A stretch of 61,867 bases of DNA, from the NCBI GenBank assembly GCA_030653385.1, contig JAURZM010000035.1:1-61867 (forward strand), written 5' to 3'. The translations under genes and the position numbers were made by a program. This document shows, piece by piece, positions 17,453 through 24,655 of the stretch (positions are counted from its first letter, which is position 1; every line of letters begins with the position of its first letter). The notes under the pieces were generated by a model. It ran no database searches and was not told the origin of the DNA. It saw only the letters and a program-made list of their open reading frames with translations. This DNA is from Rubrivivax sp. Lineage in GTDB: Bacteria > Pseudomonadota > Gammaproteobacteria > Burkholderiales > Burkholderiaceae_C.

Positions 17453-18379
17453 TTACAGCCGCGTGGCGATGTTCGTGTAGCCGTCGGCACGGGATGCCAC
17501 CGCCTGCGGAATCGCGCTGCCGTCTTGCGGCGTGACCGGGAACACGGCGTTGATCTGGCCTGTGCCTGAAGCGCCGAAGTACGGCGTCAGCACCTCGGCC
17601 TGGCCGTCGTAGGCACTCCAACCCAGCGCGCCCAGCAGCATGGCCGTGTCGTGCATGAAACCCTCGCCGTGGCCTTTGGCCGCGTACTCGGGCAGCATGC
17701 CGCAGAAGTCGGCCCAGCGGCCCTGTTGCCACAGCTGCACCACGCCGCGGTCAAGCTGTTCCAGGAACGGGCTCCAGATCTTGAACGCAAACTCCGGCGC
17801 CAGGCCGTTCTGCGCAAAGCGGTGGCTCAGCGAACCGCTGGCGAAAAAGGCCACGGTGCCGTCGTAGTGGTCTTCGACGGCCCGGCGCATCGCCCAGCCC
17901 AGGCGCGCGCTGTCGTTCAGGTAGTGCGCCATGCACAAGGCCGACACCGACACCACCTTGAAGTGCTGGTCGGCGTTCATGTAACGCATGGGCACCAGCG
18001 TGCCGTACTCGGGGGCCAGCGTGGTCTTGTCGTGGGCCAGCGTTTCCACACCCATGCCGTTGCAGGCCTTGGCCAACAGATGCCCCAGCACCGGGTTGCC
18101 CGGGAATTCGTAGGCCAGGTTGCTGATGAAGTGCGGCAGTTCGTTGCTGGTGTACTGGCCCTTGAAGTGCGGCGCGCAGTTCAGGTGGTAGTTGGCGTTG
18201 ACGAGCCAGTGGGTGTCGAAGACCACCAGCGTGTCGACGCCCAGTTCGCGGCAACGGCGCCCGATCTCGATGTGCCCGTTGATCGCATCCTGCCGTGTGC
18301 CCTTGCGCGGACCGTCCAGCTCGCTCAGGTACATCGACGGCACGTGGGTGATCTTGGCGGCGAGTGCGACGCGGCCCAT
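17453..18379 (-). CDS. hpaD: 3,4-dihydroxyphenylacetate 2,3-dioxygenase (HpaD, LigB type)
   Basis: A 308-residue class III extradiol dioxygenase that cleaves homoprotocatechuate with Fe(II) and O2. Strong family landmarks are KITHVPSMYLSELDGP, VVFDTHWLVN (active-site His), YTSNELPHFI, SGSLSHRFAQ and MLLGALGWSAYDG. It is about 25 residues longer than E. coli HpaD at the C-terminus (after GTGQINAVFP). ATG 18379 follows the hpaE stop by one base. The frame is open further upstream, but only inside hpaE. Confidence 0.95.
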   Translation of the reverse strand: MGRVALAAKITHVPSMYLSELDGPRKGTRQDAINGHIEIGRRCRELGVDTLVVFDTHWLVNANYHLNCAPHFKGQYTSNELPHFISNLAYEFPGNPVLGHLLAKACNGMGVETLAHDKTTLAPEYGTLVPMRYMNADQHFKVVSVSALCMAHYLNDSARLGWAMRRAVEDHYDGTVAFFASGSLSHRFAQNGLAPEFAFKIWSPFLEQLDRGVVQLWQQGRWADFCGMLPEYAAKGHGEGFMHDTAMLLGALGWSAYDGQAEVLTPYFGASGTGQINAVFPVTPQDGSAIPQAVASRADGYTNIATRL

Positions 18380-18380
18380 G

Positions 18381-19838
18381 TCAGACGCCCCAGTGCGGGA
18401 TGTGGTGGCTGCCCATGCTGACTGCCACGTTCTTGGGTTCGAGGAACACCTCGTAGCTCCACGTACCGCCCTCACGCCCGGTGCCGCTGGCCTTGGTGCC
18501 ACCAAAAGGCTGGCGCAGGTCGCGCACGTTCTGGCTGTTGACGAAGCACATGCCGGCTTCCACCGCGGCGGCCACGCGGTGGGCACGGCCGATGTTTTCG
18601 GTCCAGACGTAGCTGCTCAGGCCGTAGTTGATGTCGTTGGCCATGCGGATGGCATCGGCTTCGTCGGTGAAAGGCATCAGGCAGGCCACCGGGCCGAAGA
18701 TCTCTTCCTGTGCGATGCGCATGCGGTTGTCGACGTCGGCAAACACCGTGGGCCGCACGAAGTTGCCGCGTTGCAGGTGGGCCGGCAACTCGGGTGCGTC
18801 CAGCCCGCCACACAGCAGCGTGGCACCTTCTTTCGGACCCATCTCGATATAGCTGCGCACCTTGGCCAGGTGGCCCTGGCTGATCATCGGGCCGATGGTG
18901 GTTTGTTCATCCAGCGGGTCGCCCACGGTGATGCGCCTGGCACGTTCAGCGAACTTGCCCACGAAGTCGGCGTAGATGCTTTTCTGCACCAGGATGCGGC
19001 TGCCAGCCGTGCAGCGTTCGCCGTTGTTGCTGAAGATCATGAACACGGCAGCGTCCAGCGCGCGGGCCAGGTCGGCGTCTTCGAAAACCACGAAGGGGCT
19101 CTTGCCGCCGAGCTCCATGCTGAACTTCTTCAGGCCGGCGGCCTGCACGATGCGGTTGCCGGTGGCCGTGCTGCCGGTGAAGCTGATGGCCCGCACGTCG
19201 GGGTGGCGGCACAGCGCTTCGCCTGCGTCCTTGCCAAAGCCGTGCACGATGTTCAAGACACCCGGCGGGATGCCGGCTTCCAGCGCCAGGTGGCCCAGCC
19301 GGTCGGCCGTCATCGGCGAGAGTTCGCTCATCTTCAGCACCGCCGTGTTGCCGAAGGCCAGCGCCGGCGCCACTTTCCAGGTGGCCGTCATGAAGGGCAC
19401 GTTCCAGGGGCTGATCAGCGCACACACCCCTACCGGGTGGAAGAGGGTGTAGTTCAGGTGCGTGGGTGTGGGGTAGGTGTGGCCGTCCACACGGGTGCAC
19501 ATCTCGGCGAAGTAGGTGAAGTTGTCGGCCGCGCGAGGGATGAGCTGCTTGCCGGTCTGCGCGATGACCTGGCCGGTGTCCATCGTTTCCAGGTGCGCGA
19601 TCTCCGGCACGTGGGCCGCGATCAGTTCGCCCAGCCTGCGCACCAGGCGCGCCCTTTCGGTGGCCGGCAGGCCGGCCCATTTGGGGAAGGCCGCCTTGGC
19701 AGCGGCCACCGCGGCGTTGACTTCGGCCTGGCCGCCCGCGGCCACGTCGGCCAGCACGTCTTGTGTGGCCGGATTCAGCGTTTCGAAGGTGTCGCGGCTG
19801 TCGACCGACTGGCCGTTGATCAGGTGCTGGATGCGCAT
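18381..19838 (-). CDS. hpaE: 5-carboxymethyl-2-hydroxymuconate semialdehyde dehydrogenase (HpaE)
   Basis: A 485-residue NAD-dependent aldehyde dehydrogenase. Visible parts are SPWNVPFM, FTGSTATGNRI, the catalytic Glu in MELGGKSP and the nucleophile Cys in NNGERCTAGSR. It oxidises the semialdehyde released by HpaD. ATG 19838 has GAGGA upstream at good spacing. It follows hpaG2 by 13 bases. Confidence 0.94.
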   Translation of the reverse strand: MRIQHLINGQSVDSRDTFETLNPATQDVLADVAAGGQAEVNAAVAAAKAAFPKWAGLPATERARLVRRLGELIAAHVPEIAHLETMDTGQVIAQTGKQLIPRAADNFTYFAEMCTRVDGHTYPTPTHLNYTLFHPVGVCALISPWNVPFMTATWKVAPALAFGNTAVLKMSELSPMTADRLGHLALEAGIPPGVLNIVHGFGKDAGEALCRHPDVRAISFTGSTATGNRIVQAAGLKKFSMELGGKSPFVVFEDADLARALDAAVFMIFSNNGERCTAGSRILVQKSIYADFVGKFAERARRITVGDPLDEQTTIGPMISQGHLAKVRSYIEMGPKEGATLLCGGLDAPELPAHLQRGNFVRPTVFADVDNRMRIAQEEIFGPVACLMPFTDEADAIRMANDINYGLSSYVWTENIGRAHRVAAAVEAGMCFVNSQNVRDLRQPFGGTKASGTGREGGTWSYEVFLEPKNVAVSMGSHHIPHWGV

Positions 19839-19851
19839 GGCGGGGTGTTCC

Positions 19852-20619
19852 TCATCTGCCGAAGGCTTCGTCGCCGACGAGCGTGTTGTGCAGGCTGCCG
19901 ATGCCGTCGATCTCGCACACCACCTCGTCGCCGACATTCACGTTGACCACGCCGTCGGGTGTGCCGGTCAGGATCACGTCGCCAGCTTGCAGCGTCATGA
20001 ATTCGCTCAGGTATTCGATCAGCGCCGGGATGTCGTTGACCATGTTCGAGGTGCGGCCCTGCTGCCTGAGCTGGCCGTTGACGAAGGTGCGCAGTTCAAG
20101 CGCATGCGGGTCGGGCACTTCCGCGGCCGGCACGAACCAGGGGCCCAGCACGGTGCCGCCGTCGCGGTTTTTCACGCGCAGATTGGGCCGGTACCAGTTT
20201 TCCAGGTAGTCGCGCACGGCGTAGTCGTTGCACACGGTGTAGCCGGCGACATGCTGCAGGGCGTCGACGCGTTTCACGTGGCGCGCGGTCTGGCCGATGA
20301 CCACCGCCAGCTCGCATTCGTAGTGCATGAACTGCACACCGGCCGGCCGGCGGGTCTGGCCACGGTGGCCGATCAGCGAACCCCGGCCCTTGAAAAACAC
20401 CAGCGGTTCGTCCTGCGTGCTGACGGTCAGTTCCTTGGCCAGTTCCTTCACGTGGTCGTCATAGTTCAGGCCCAGCGCAATGACGGTGCCCACCTCGACC
20501 GGTGGCAGCCAGACCACCCGGTCTTCGGCCAGCACACGGCCATCGGCCAGTTGCAGGCCTTCGGCATGGGGCGTGGCGCTGTGGATGGCGCCGCTGAAGG
20601 CCACACGGGCTGTTTTCAT
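19852..20619 (-). CDS. hpaG2: HpaG2, fumarylacetoacetase-family isomerase/decarboxylase subunit
   Basis: The 255-residue protein corresponds to the C-terminal half of E. coli HpaG. It carries the fumarylacetoacetase-fold acidic metal site in MHYECELAVVIGQ and the usual ILTGTPDGVVNVNVGDEV ending. With HpaG1 it decarboxylates and isomerises the 5-oxo-pent-3-ene-tricarboxylate intermediate. In enterics the two halves are fused; here they are separate genes overlapping by ATGA. Confidence 0.92.
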   Translation of the reverse strand: MKTARVAFSGAIHSATPHAEGLQLADGRVLAEDRVVWLPPVEVGTVIALGLNYDDHVKELAKELTVSTQDEPLVFFKGRGSLIGHRGQTRRPAGVQFMHYECELAVVIGQTARHVKRVDALQHVAGYTVCNDYAVRDYLENWYRPNLRVKNRDGGTVLGPWFVPAAEVPDPHALELRTFVNGQLRQQGRTSNMVNDIPALIEYLSEFMTLQAGDVILTGTPDGVVNVNVGDEVVCEIDGIGSLHNTLVGDEAFGR

Positions 20620-21311
20620 GTGCCCTGCCCTGCGACCTGCGCCGGCTCTGCCACAAGGGTGTGCTGCAACCGCCCCACGCCTTCGATGTGCAGCCAGACC
20701 TGCTGGCCCACCCGTGCCAGCGGCGCGCCCTGTGAACGGCCCAGTGACAGCACATCACCAGGCTGCAGCGTCATGAACTCGCTCACGTCGGCCAGCAACC
20801 GGGCCACAGCGCGCACACGGTCTGCCGTGGTGGTGGTGTGAACCCAGTCGCCGTCGATGCCAACCTGCATCAACAGCGCATCCGGGTTCGGCACCTGTGC
20901 CGAGGGCGTGATCTGCGTGCTGATGGGGCAGAAGCCATCTCGTGCACGCAGCCGCAGCGCCGGCCGGTAGTGGCTGCCCAGCGGCAAGGTGATTTCGCCC
21001 AGCGCCACGTAGCCGGCCACGAAGTCCGGTGCTCGGGCCACGGGCACCCGGCAGGCGACGCGACCGATGACGATGCCCAACGCCACACCCACTTCGAGCC
21101 CCGGCGCGCCCGCCGGCACCCGCAGCGGTGCGCCGCTGGCGGCCAGCATGTGGCGTGGCATCACCGACAGCACCGGTGCCTGCGGCGGCGCCTTGTACGG
21201 CAACTGCGTGACGGCGTTGCCCAGCGCCGCCAGCTGCGGCCGGTGGTTCAGCAGCGCGCCATACACGTGGCCTGACAGCTGCAGCGCCGGAAAAGGCAAG
21301 ATGGCGGACAT
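20616..21311 (-). CDS. hpaG1: HpaG1, fumarylacetoacetase-family isomerase/decarboxylase subunit
   Basis: The 231-residue protein corresponds to the N-terminal half of E. coli HpaG: VYGALLNHRPQLAALG, LPYKAPPQAPV, RPALRLRARDGFCPI and the C-terminal EFMTLQPGDVLSLG. It is the first gene of the leftward operon and stops inside the start of hpaG2. The start codon lies 48 bases from the divergent hpaR start, so the operator region is very compact. Confidence 0.92.
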   Translation of the reverse strand: MSAILPFPALQLSGHVYGALLNHRPQLAALGNAVTQLPYKAPPQAPVLSVMPRHMLAASGAPLRVPAGAPGLEVGVALGIVIGRVACRVPVARAPDFVAGYVALGEITLPLGSHYRPALRLRARDGFCPISTQITPSAQVPNPDALLMQVGIDGDWVHTTTTADRVRAVARLLADVSEFMTLQPGDVLSLGRSQGAPLARVGQQVWLHIEGVGRLQHTLVAEPAQVAGQGT

Positions 21312-21316
21312 GTCGT

Positions 21317-21340
21317 TATTTCACTAAGATGTGAGCAATA
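21317..21340. promoter_or_regulatory. Candidate HpaR operator in the hpaG1-hpaR intergenic region
   Basis: The 48-base divergent gap contains TCAC (21321-21324), six bases, then GTGA (21331-21334), flanked by AT-rich sequence. MarR-family regulators usually bind such imperfect palindromes between divergent genes. Placement is inferred. Confidence 0.5.
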
Positions 21341-21359
21341 TAGGCGCCTGGCCATCACC

Positions 21360-21827
21360 ATGTCAATCCGCAAGCCCCCGCCCATCTTCCGGCACCGCAA
21401 CCTGCCGCTGCTGCTGCTGCAGGCGCGTGAAGGGGTGCTGTGCCACTTCCGCCCCGTGCTCAACGCCCACGGGGTGACCGAACAACAATGGCGTATCGTG
21501 CGGGCGCTTTTGGAAAGCGGGCCGCTGGAGCCGCGCCAGATCGGCACCCTGTGCCACATCAGCAGCCCCAGCCTGGCCGGTGTGCTGGCCCGCATGGACG
21601 AACTGGGCCTGGTGCGGCGCGAAGGTGTGCCCGGCGATCAGCGCAGGGTGAGCGTCAGCCTGACCGCCAAGAGCCGCCGCCTGGCCGCCACGATGGCGCC
21701 ACAGATCGAAGCCGTGTACGCGGCCATCGAAGCCCGCATCGGCGGCACCTTCATCCAGGGCTTCTACGCCACGCTGGACGAACTGATCGAACTCTTGGCC
21801 GACGTGCCAGCGGGCGACGAGGTCTGA
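21360..21827 (+). CDS. hpaR: Homoprotocatechuate operon regulator HpaR (MarR family)
   Basis: The 155-residue MarR-type protein shows FRHRNLPLLLLQAREGVLCHFRP at the dimer end. Its winged helix is VTEQQWRIVRALLESGPLEPRQIGTLCHISSPSLAGVLARMDELGLVRRE with wing DQRRVSVSLTAKSR. HpaR proteins repress the hpa meta-cleavage operon until pathway substrate binds. It is divergent from hpaG1, across a 48-base gap with a palindrome. Its stop overlaps the start of the next membrane protein gene (TGATG). Confidence 0.93.
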   Translation: MSIRKPPPIFRHRNLPLLLLQAREGVLCHFRPVLNAHGVTEQQWRIVRALLESGPLEPRQIGTLCHISSPSLAGVLARMDELGLVRREGVPGDQRRVSVSLTAKSRRLAATMAPQIEAVYAAIEARIGGTFIQGFYATLDELIELLADVPAGDEV

Positions 21828-22975
21828 TGCGCTCGGTGCGATGGCGCACCGAAGTGCTCCACGCCCGGCCCCAGAATCACTGCGTGCCCGAACAGCCCCA
21901 CACCGACGTCGACGTTCCCCACCGCGGCGACGAACTCGCCCTGAGCATCGTGCTCGCCGCGGCCGCCATCGGCCTGCTGTGGGTTGTGCTGCCGTTTTAC
22001 GGCGCCATCCTGTGGGCGATCGTGATCGTGCTGCTGTTTGCACCGGTGCACCGCAAGCTGCGGCACCGCCTGCCCGGGCGCCCCAATGCGGCCGCCCTGG
22101 TGACCATGCTGGCGGTGGTTTTGGTGGTGGTGCTGCCCTGCCTGGCGGTCATCAGCATGCTGGCGCTCGAGGCCTCGTCGCTGCTCCAGGACCTGCAGTC
22201 CGGCGAACTGGCGCCGCTGGCCACGCTGCAGGGCTGGTACGCCTCGATGCCGGGCTGGGCCCGGCGCTGGCTGCTTGGCATGGGACTGGGCGATTTCGCC
22301 GCGCTGCAGGAACGCCTGCTGGCCGACCTGACCGCCGGCTCGCAGTTCATCGCGACCCGGGTTTTCAACCTGGGCCAGGACACCTTCATCTGGATGGCCA
22401 AGCTGTTCGTGGCGCTTTACCTGGCGTTTTTTCTCTTGCGCGACGGCGCAGCGGCTGTGCGTTGGCTGCGCGGGCTGGTGCCTTTGTCGCACGCACACCA
22501 GTCGTCACTGGCCAGGCGTTTCGGCGCCGTGGTGCGCGCCACGGTGCGGGGCACGCTGGTGGTGGCAGCCCTGCAGGGTGCCCTGGGCGGCCTGGCTTTC
22601 TGGGTGCTGGACGTGCGCGGCGCCGTGCTGTGGGGTGTGCTGATGGCTTTCCTGTCGCTGCTGCCGGCGGTGGGTTCGGCCCTGGTCTGGGCGCCGGTGG
22701 CGGCGATGCTGTTTTTTGGCGGTGAAGTCTGGCAGGCCGCCGTGCTGGTGGCCTGGGGCGTGCTTGTCATCGGCCTCGTGGACAACATCTTGCGACCCAT
22801 GCTGGTGGGTCGCGAGACCGGCCTGCCCGACAGCCTGGTGATGCTCAGCACGCTGGGCGGCCTGACGCTGTTCGGCCTGAACGGCTTTGTCATCGGCCCG
22901 GCCATGGCGGCACTGTTCATGGCCGCGGCCGAATTGCGCGCCGGCCCGCGGCCCGAAGCCCCCGACGGAGCGTGA
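21827..22975 (+). CDS. AI-2E family (PerM/YdiK-like) membrane permease
   Basis: The 382-residue protein has the AI-2E/UPF0118 pattern: paired N-terminal helices (IVLAAAAIGLLWVVLPFYGAILWAIVIVLLF), a soluble middle, and a C-terminal block with LALYLAFFLLRDG-like (here LFVALYLAFFLLRDG), LPAVGSALVW and GLVDNILRPMLVGRETGLP. Despite the name, family members carry varied solutes and none here is known. ATG 21827 overlaps the hpaR stop; GTG 21884 is an alternative start nearer the conserved part. Overlap with hpaR suggests co-expression, so export of an aromatic acid or its by-product is a possible but unproven role. Confidence 0.85.
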   Translation: MRSVRWRTEVLHARPQNHCVPEQPHTDVDVPHRGDELALSIVLAAAAIGLLWVVLPFYGAILWAIVIVLLFAPVHRKLRHRLPGRPNAAALVTMLAVVLVVVLPCLAVISMLALEASSLLQDLQSGELAPLATLQGWYASMPGWARRWLLGMGLGDFAALQERLLADLTAGSQFIATRVFNLGQDTFIWMAKLFVALYLAFFLLRDGAAAVRWLRGLVPLSHAHQSSLARRFGAVVRATVRGTLVVAALQGALGGLAFWVLDVRGAVLWGVLMAFLSLLPAVGSALVWAPVAAMLFFGGEVWQAAVLVAWGVLVIGLVDNILRPMLVGRETGLPDSLVMLSTLGGLTLFGLNGFVIGPAMAALFMAAAELRAGPRPEAPDGA

Positions 22976-22987
22976 GTTGAACCGGCC

Positions 22988-23341
22988 TCAGGCCATCCTG
23001 ACCGCGGTGCCGCTGACAGCCACCAACATCATGCCGTTGTTCTCGCCCAGCACCTCGTAGTCGAAGTCGATGCCGACGATGCCGTCGGCGCCCATTTCCT
23101 TGGCGGCGGCCATCATGTCGTCCAGCGCCGCGTCACGCGCGCCCGACAGCGCCCGTTCGTAGCCGCCAGCGCGGCCACCCACGACGTCGCGCACCGACGC
23201 AAACATGTCGCGGAAGATGTTGGCGCCGATGATGGCCTCGCCATTGACGATGCCCAGGTAGCTGGCAATGCGCGGGCTGTCGCCGGCCGGCACGATGGTG
23301 GCCAGGAAAAAGCCACTGTCCTTCTTGGAAAACCAGCCCAT
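22988..23341 (-). CDS. YbjQ/UPF0145-family protein
   Basis: The 117-residue protein matches YbjQ: LGIVNGEAIIGANIFRDMFASVRDVVGGRAGGYE, MGADGIVGIDFDYEVLG and VSGTAVRM. The family is annotated as a putative heavy-metal-binding, oligomeric beta-barrel-like protein with no settled function. It has an N-terminal extension beginning MGWFSKKDSG; the ATG at 23341 has a clear AGGAG upstream. Confidence 0.88.
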   Translation of the reverse strand: MGWFSKKDSGFFLATIVPAGDSPRIASYLGIVNGEAIIGANIFRDMFASVRDVVGGRAGGYERALSGARDAALDDMMAAAKEMGADGIVGIDFDYEVLGENNGMMLVAVSGTAVRMA

Positions 23342-23463
23342 GGCAAAGCTCCTGATCTGCTGCGGTGGAAGGGGGGGGCGGCGTGGACGATAACCGGCAG
23401 CCATTTCGCCCCGGTGCTAAGCTGCCGGCCCGGCGCCACAGAGCGCGCTCACTCGGAGACACC

Positions 23464-24615
23464 ATGCCCGGATTGCTGCCCTACGTCGACCCCGATGGCC
23501 TGCTGGAGTATTCGGTGGTCTACACCGACCGCGCGCTGAACCACATGTCGGGCAAGTTCCAGGGCGTGATGCGCGACATCTCGGCGGTGCTCAAAGAGGT
23601 CTACCGCGCCAGGTCGGCCATCGTCGTGCCGGGCAGCGGCACCTTCGGCATGGAAGCGGTGGCGCGGCAATTTGCGGGCGACAAAAAGACCCTCGTCATC
23701 CGCAACGGCTGGTTCAGCTACCGCTGGACGCAGATCATCGAGATGGGCCGCCTCACGCCGCACCACACCGTGCTGAAGGCACGCCCGGTGGCTGCCGGCC
23801 GGCAGCAGCCCTTTGCCCCGGCACCCATTGCCGAGGTGCAGGCCGCCATCCGCGCCGGCAAGCCCGACGTGGTGTTTGCGCCGCACGTGGAAACCGCCGC
23901 CGGCATGATCCTGCCCGACGACTACCTGCGTGCCGTGGCCGACGCGGTGCACGAAGTGGGCGGGCTCTTCGTGCTGGACTGCATCGCCAGCGGTGCCGTC
24001 TGGGTCGACATGCAGGCCACCGGCGTGGACGTGCTGGTCAGCGCGCCGCAAAAGGGCTGGAGCGGTTCGCCCTGCTGCGCTTTCGTGATGCTCAGCGAAC
24101 GTGCCCGTGCCGCCATCGACGGCACCACCAGCACGAGTTTTGCCGCCGACCTGAAAAAGTGGCTGCAGATCATGGAAACCTATGAAGGGGGTGGCCACGC
24201 CTACCACGCGACGCTGCCCACCGACGCGCTGACGGTCACGCGCGACGTGATGCTGGAAACCCGGGCCTACGGCTTCGAAAAAGTGCGCGCCGAGCAATGG
24301 GACCTGGGTCACAAGGTGCGGGCACTGATGTCCAGCCACGGCATCAAGAGCGTGGCCGCAGAAGGCTTCCAGGCACCGGGCGTGGTGGTCAGCTACACCG
24401 ACGACGCCGGCCTGCACACCGGCAAGGCCTTCCTGGGCGAAGGTGTGCAAAGCGCGGCTGGCGTGCCGCTGCAATGCGATGAACCAGCCGACTTCAAGAC
24501 CTTCCGCATCGGCCTGTTCGGCCTGGACAAACTGCACCACGTGGACCGCAGCGTGGCCACGCTGGACAAGGCGTTGAGCCAGATCCTGGCAGCGGCGCAG
24601 AAACAGGCCGCCTGA
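23464..24615 (+). CDS. Class V aminotransferase (alanine-glyoxylate / serine-pyruvate type)
   Basis: A 383-residue PLP enzyme. The Schiff-base lysine lies in DVLVSAPQKGWSGSP, preceded by the cofactor-binding FVLDCIASGAVWVDM and PGSGTFGMEAVARQF. The fold is that of alanine-glyoxylate or serine-pyruvate aminotransferases; the exact amino donor cannot be read from sequence. It stands alone between divergent ybjQ and a convergent TonB receptor gene, so context does not help. Confidence 0.85.
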   Translation: MPGLLPYVDPDGLLEYSVVYTDRALNHMSGKFQGVMRDISAVLKEVYRARSAIVVPGSGTFGMEAVARQFAGDKKTLVIRNGWFSYRWTQIIEMGRLTPHHTVLKARPVAAGRQQPFAPAPIAEVQAAIRAGKPDVVFAPHVETAAGMILPDDYLRAVADAVHEVGGLFVLDCIASGAVWVDMQATGVDVLVSAPQKGWSGSPCCAFVMLSERARAAIDGTTSTSFAADLKKWLQIMETYEGGGHAYHATLPTDALTVTRDVMLETRAYGFEKVRAEQWDLGHKVRALMSSHGIKSVAAEGFQAPGVVVSYTDDAGLHTGKAFLGEGVQSAAGVPLQCDEPADFKTFRIGLFGLDKLHHVDRSVATLDKALSQILAAAQKQAA

Positions 24616-24626
24616 GCCGCTGACAG

Positions 24627-24655
24627 ATCGCGCGGCTGCCTTGCGGCAGCGCGAT
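24627..24655. terminator. Possible bidirectional hairpin between convergent genes
   Basis: GCTGCC (24635-24640), loop TTGC, GGCAGC (24645-24650), extended by ATCGC (24627-24631) pairing with GCGAT (24651-24655) across a three-base bulge. It lies between the aminotransferase stop and the TonB receptor stop. No long T-run follows on either strand, so factor-independent termination is uncertain. Confidence 0.4.
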
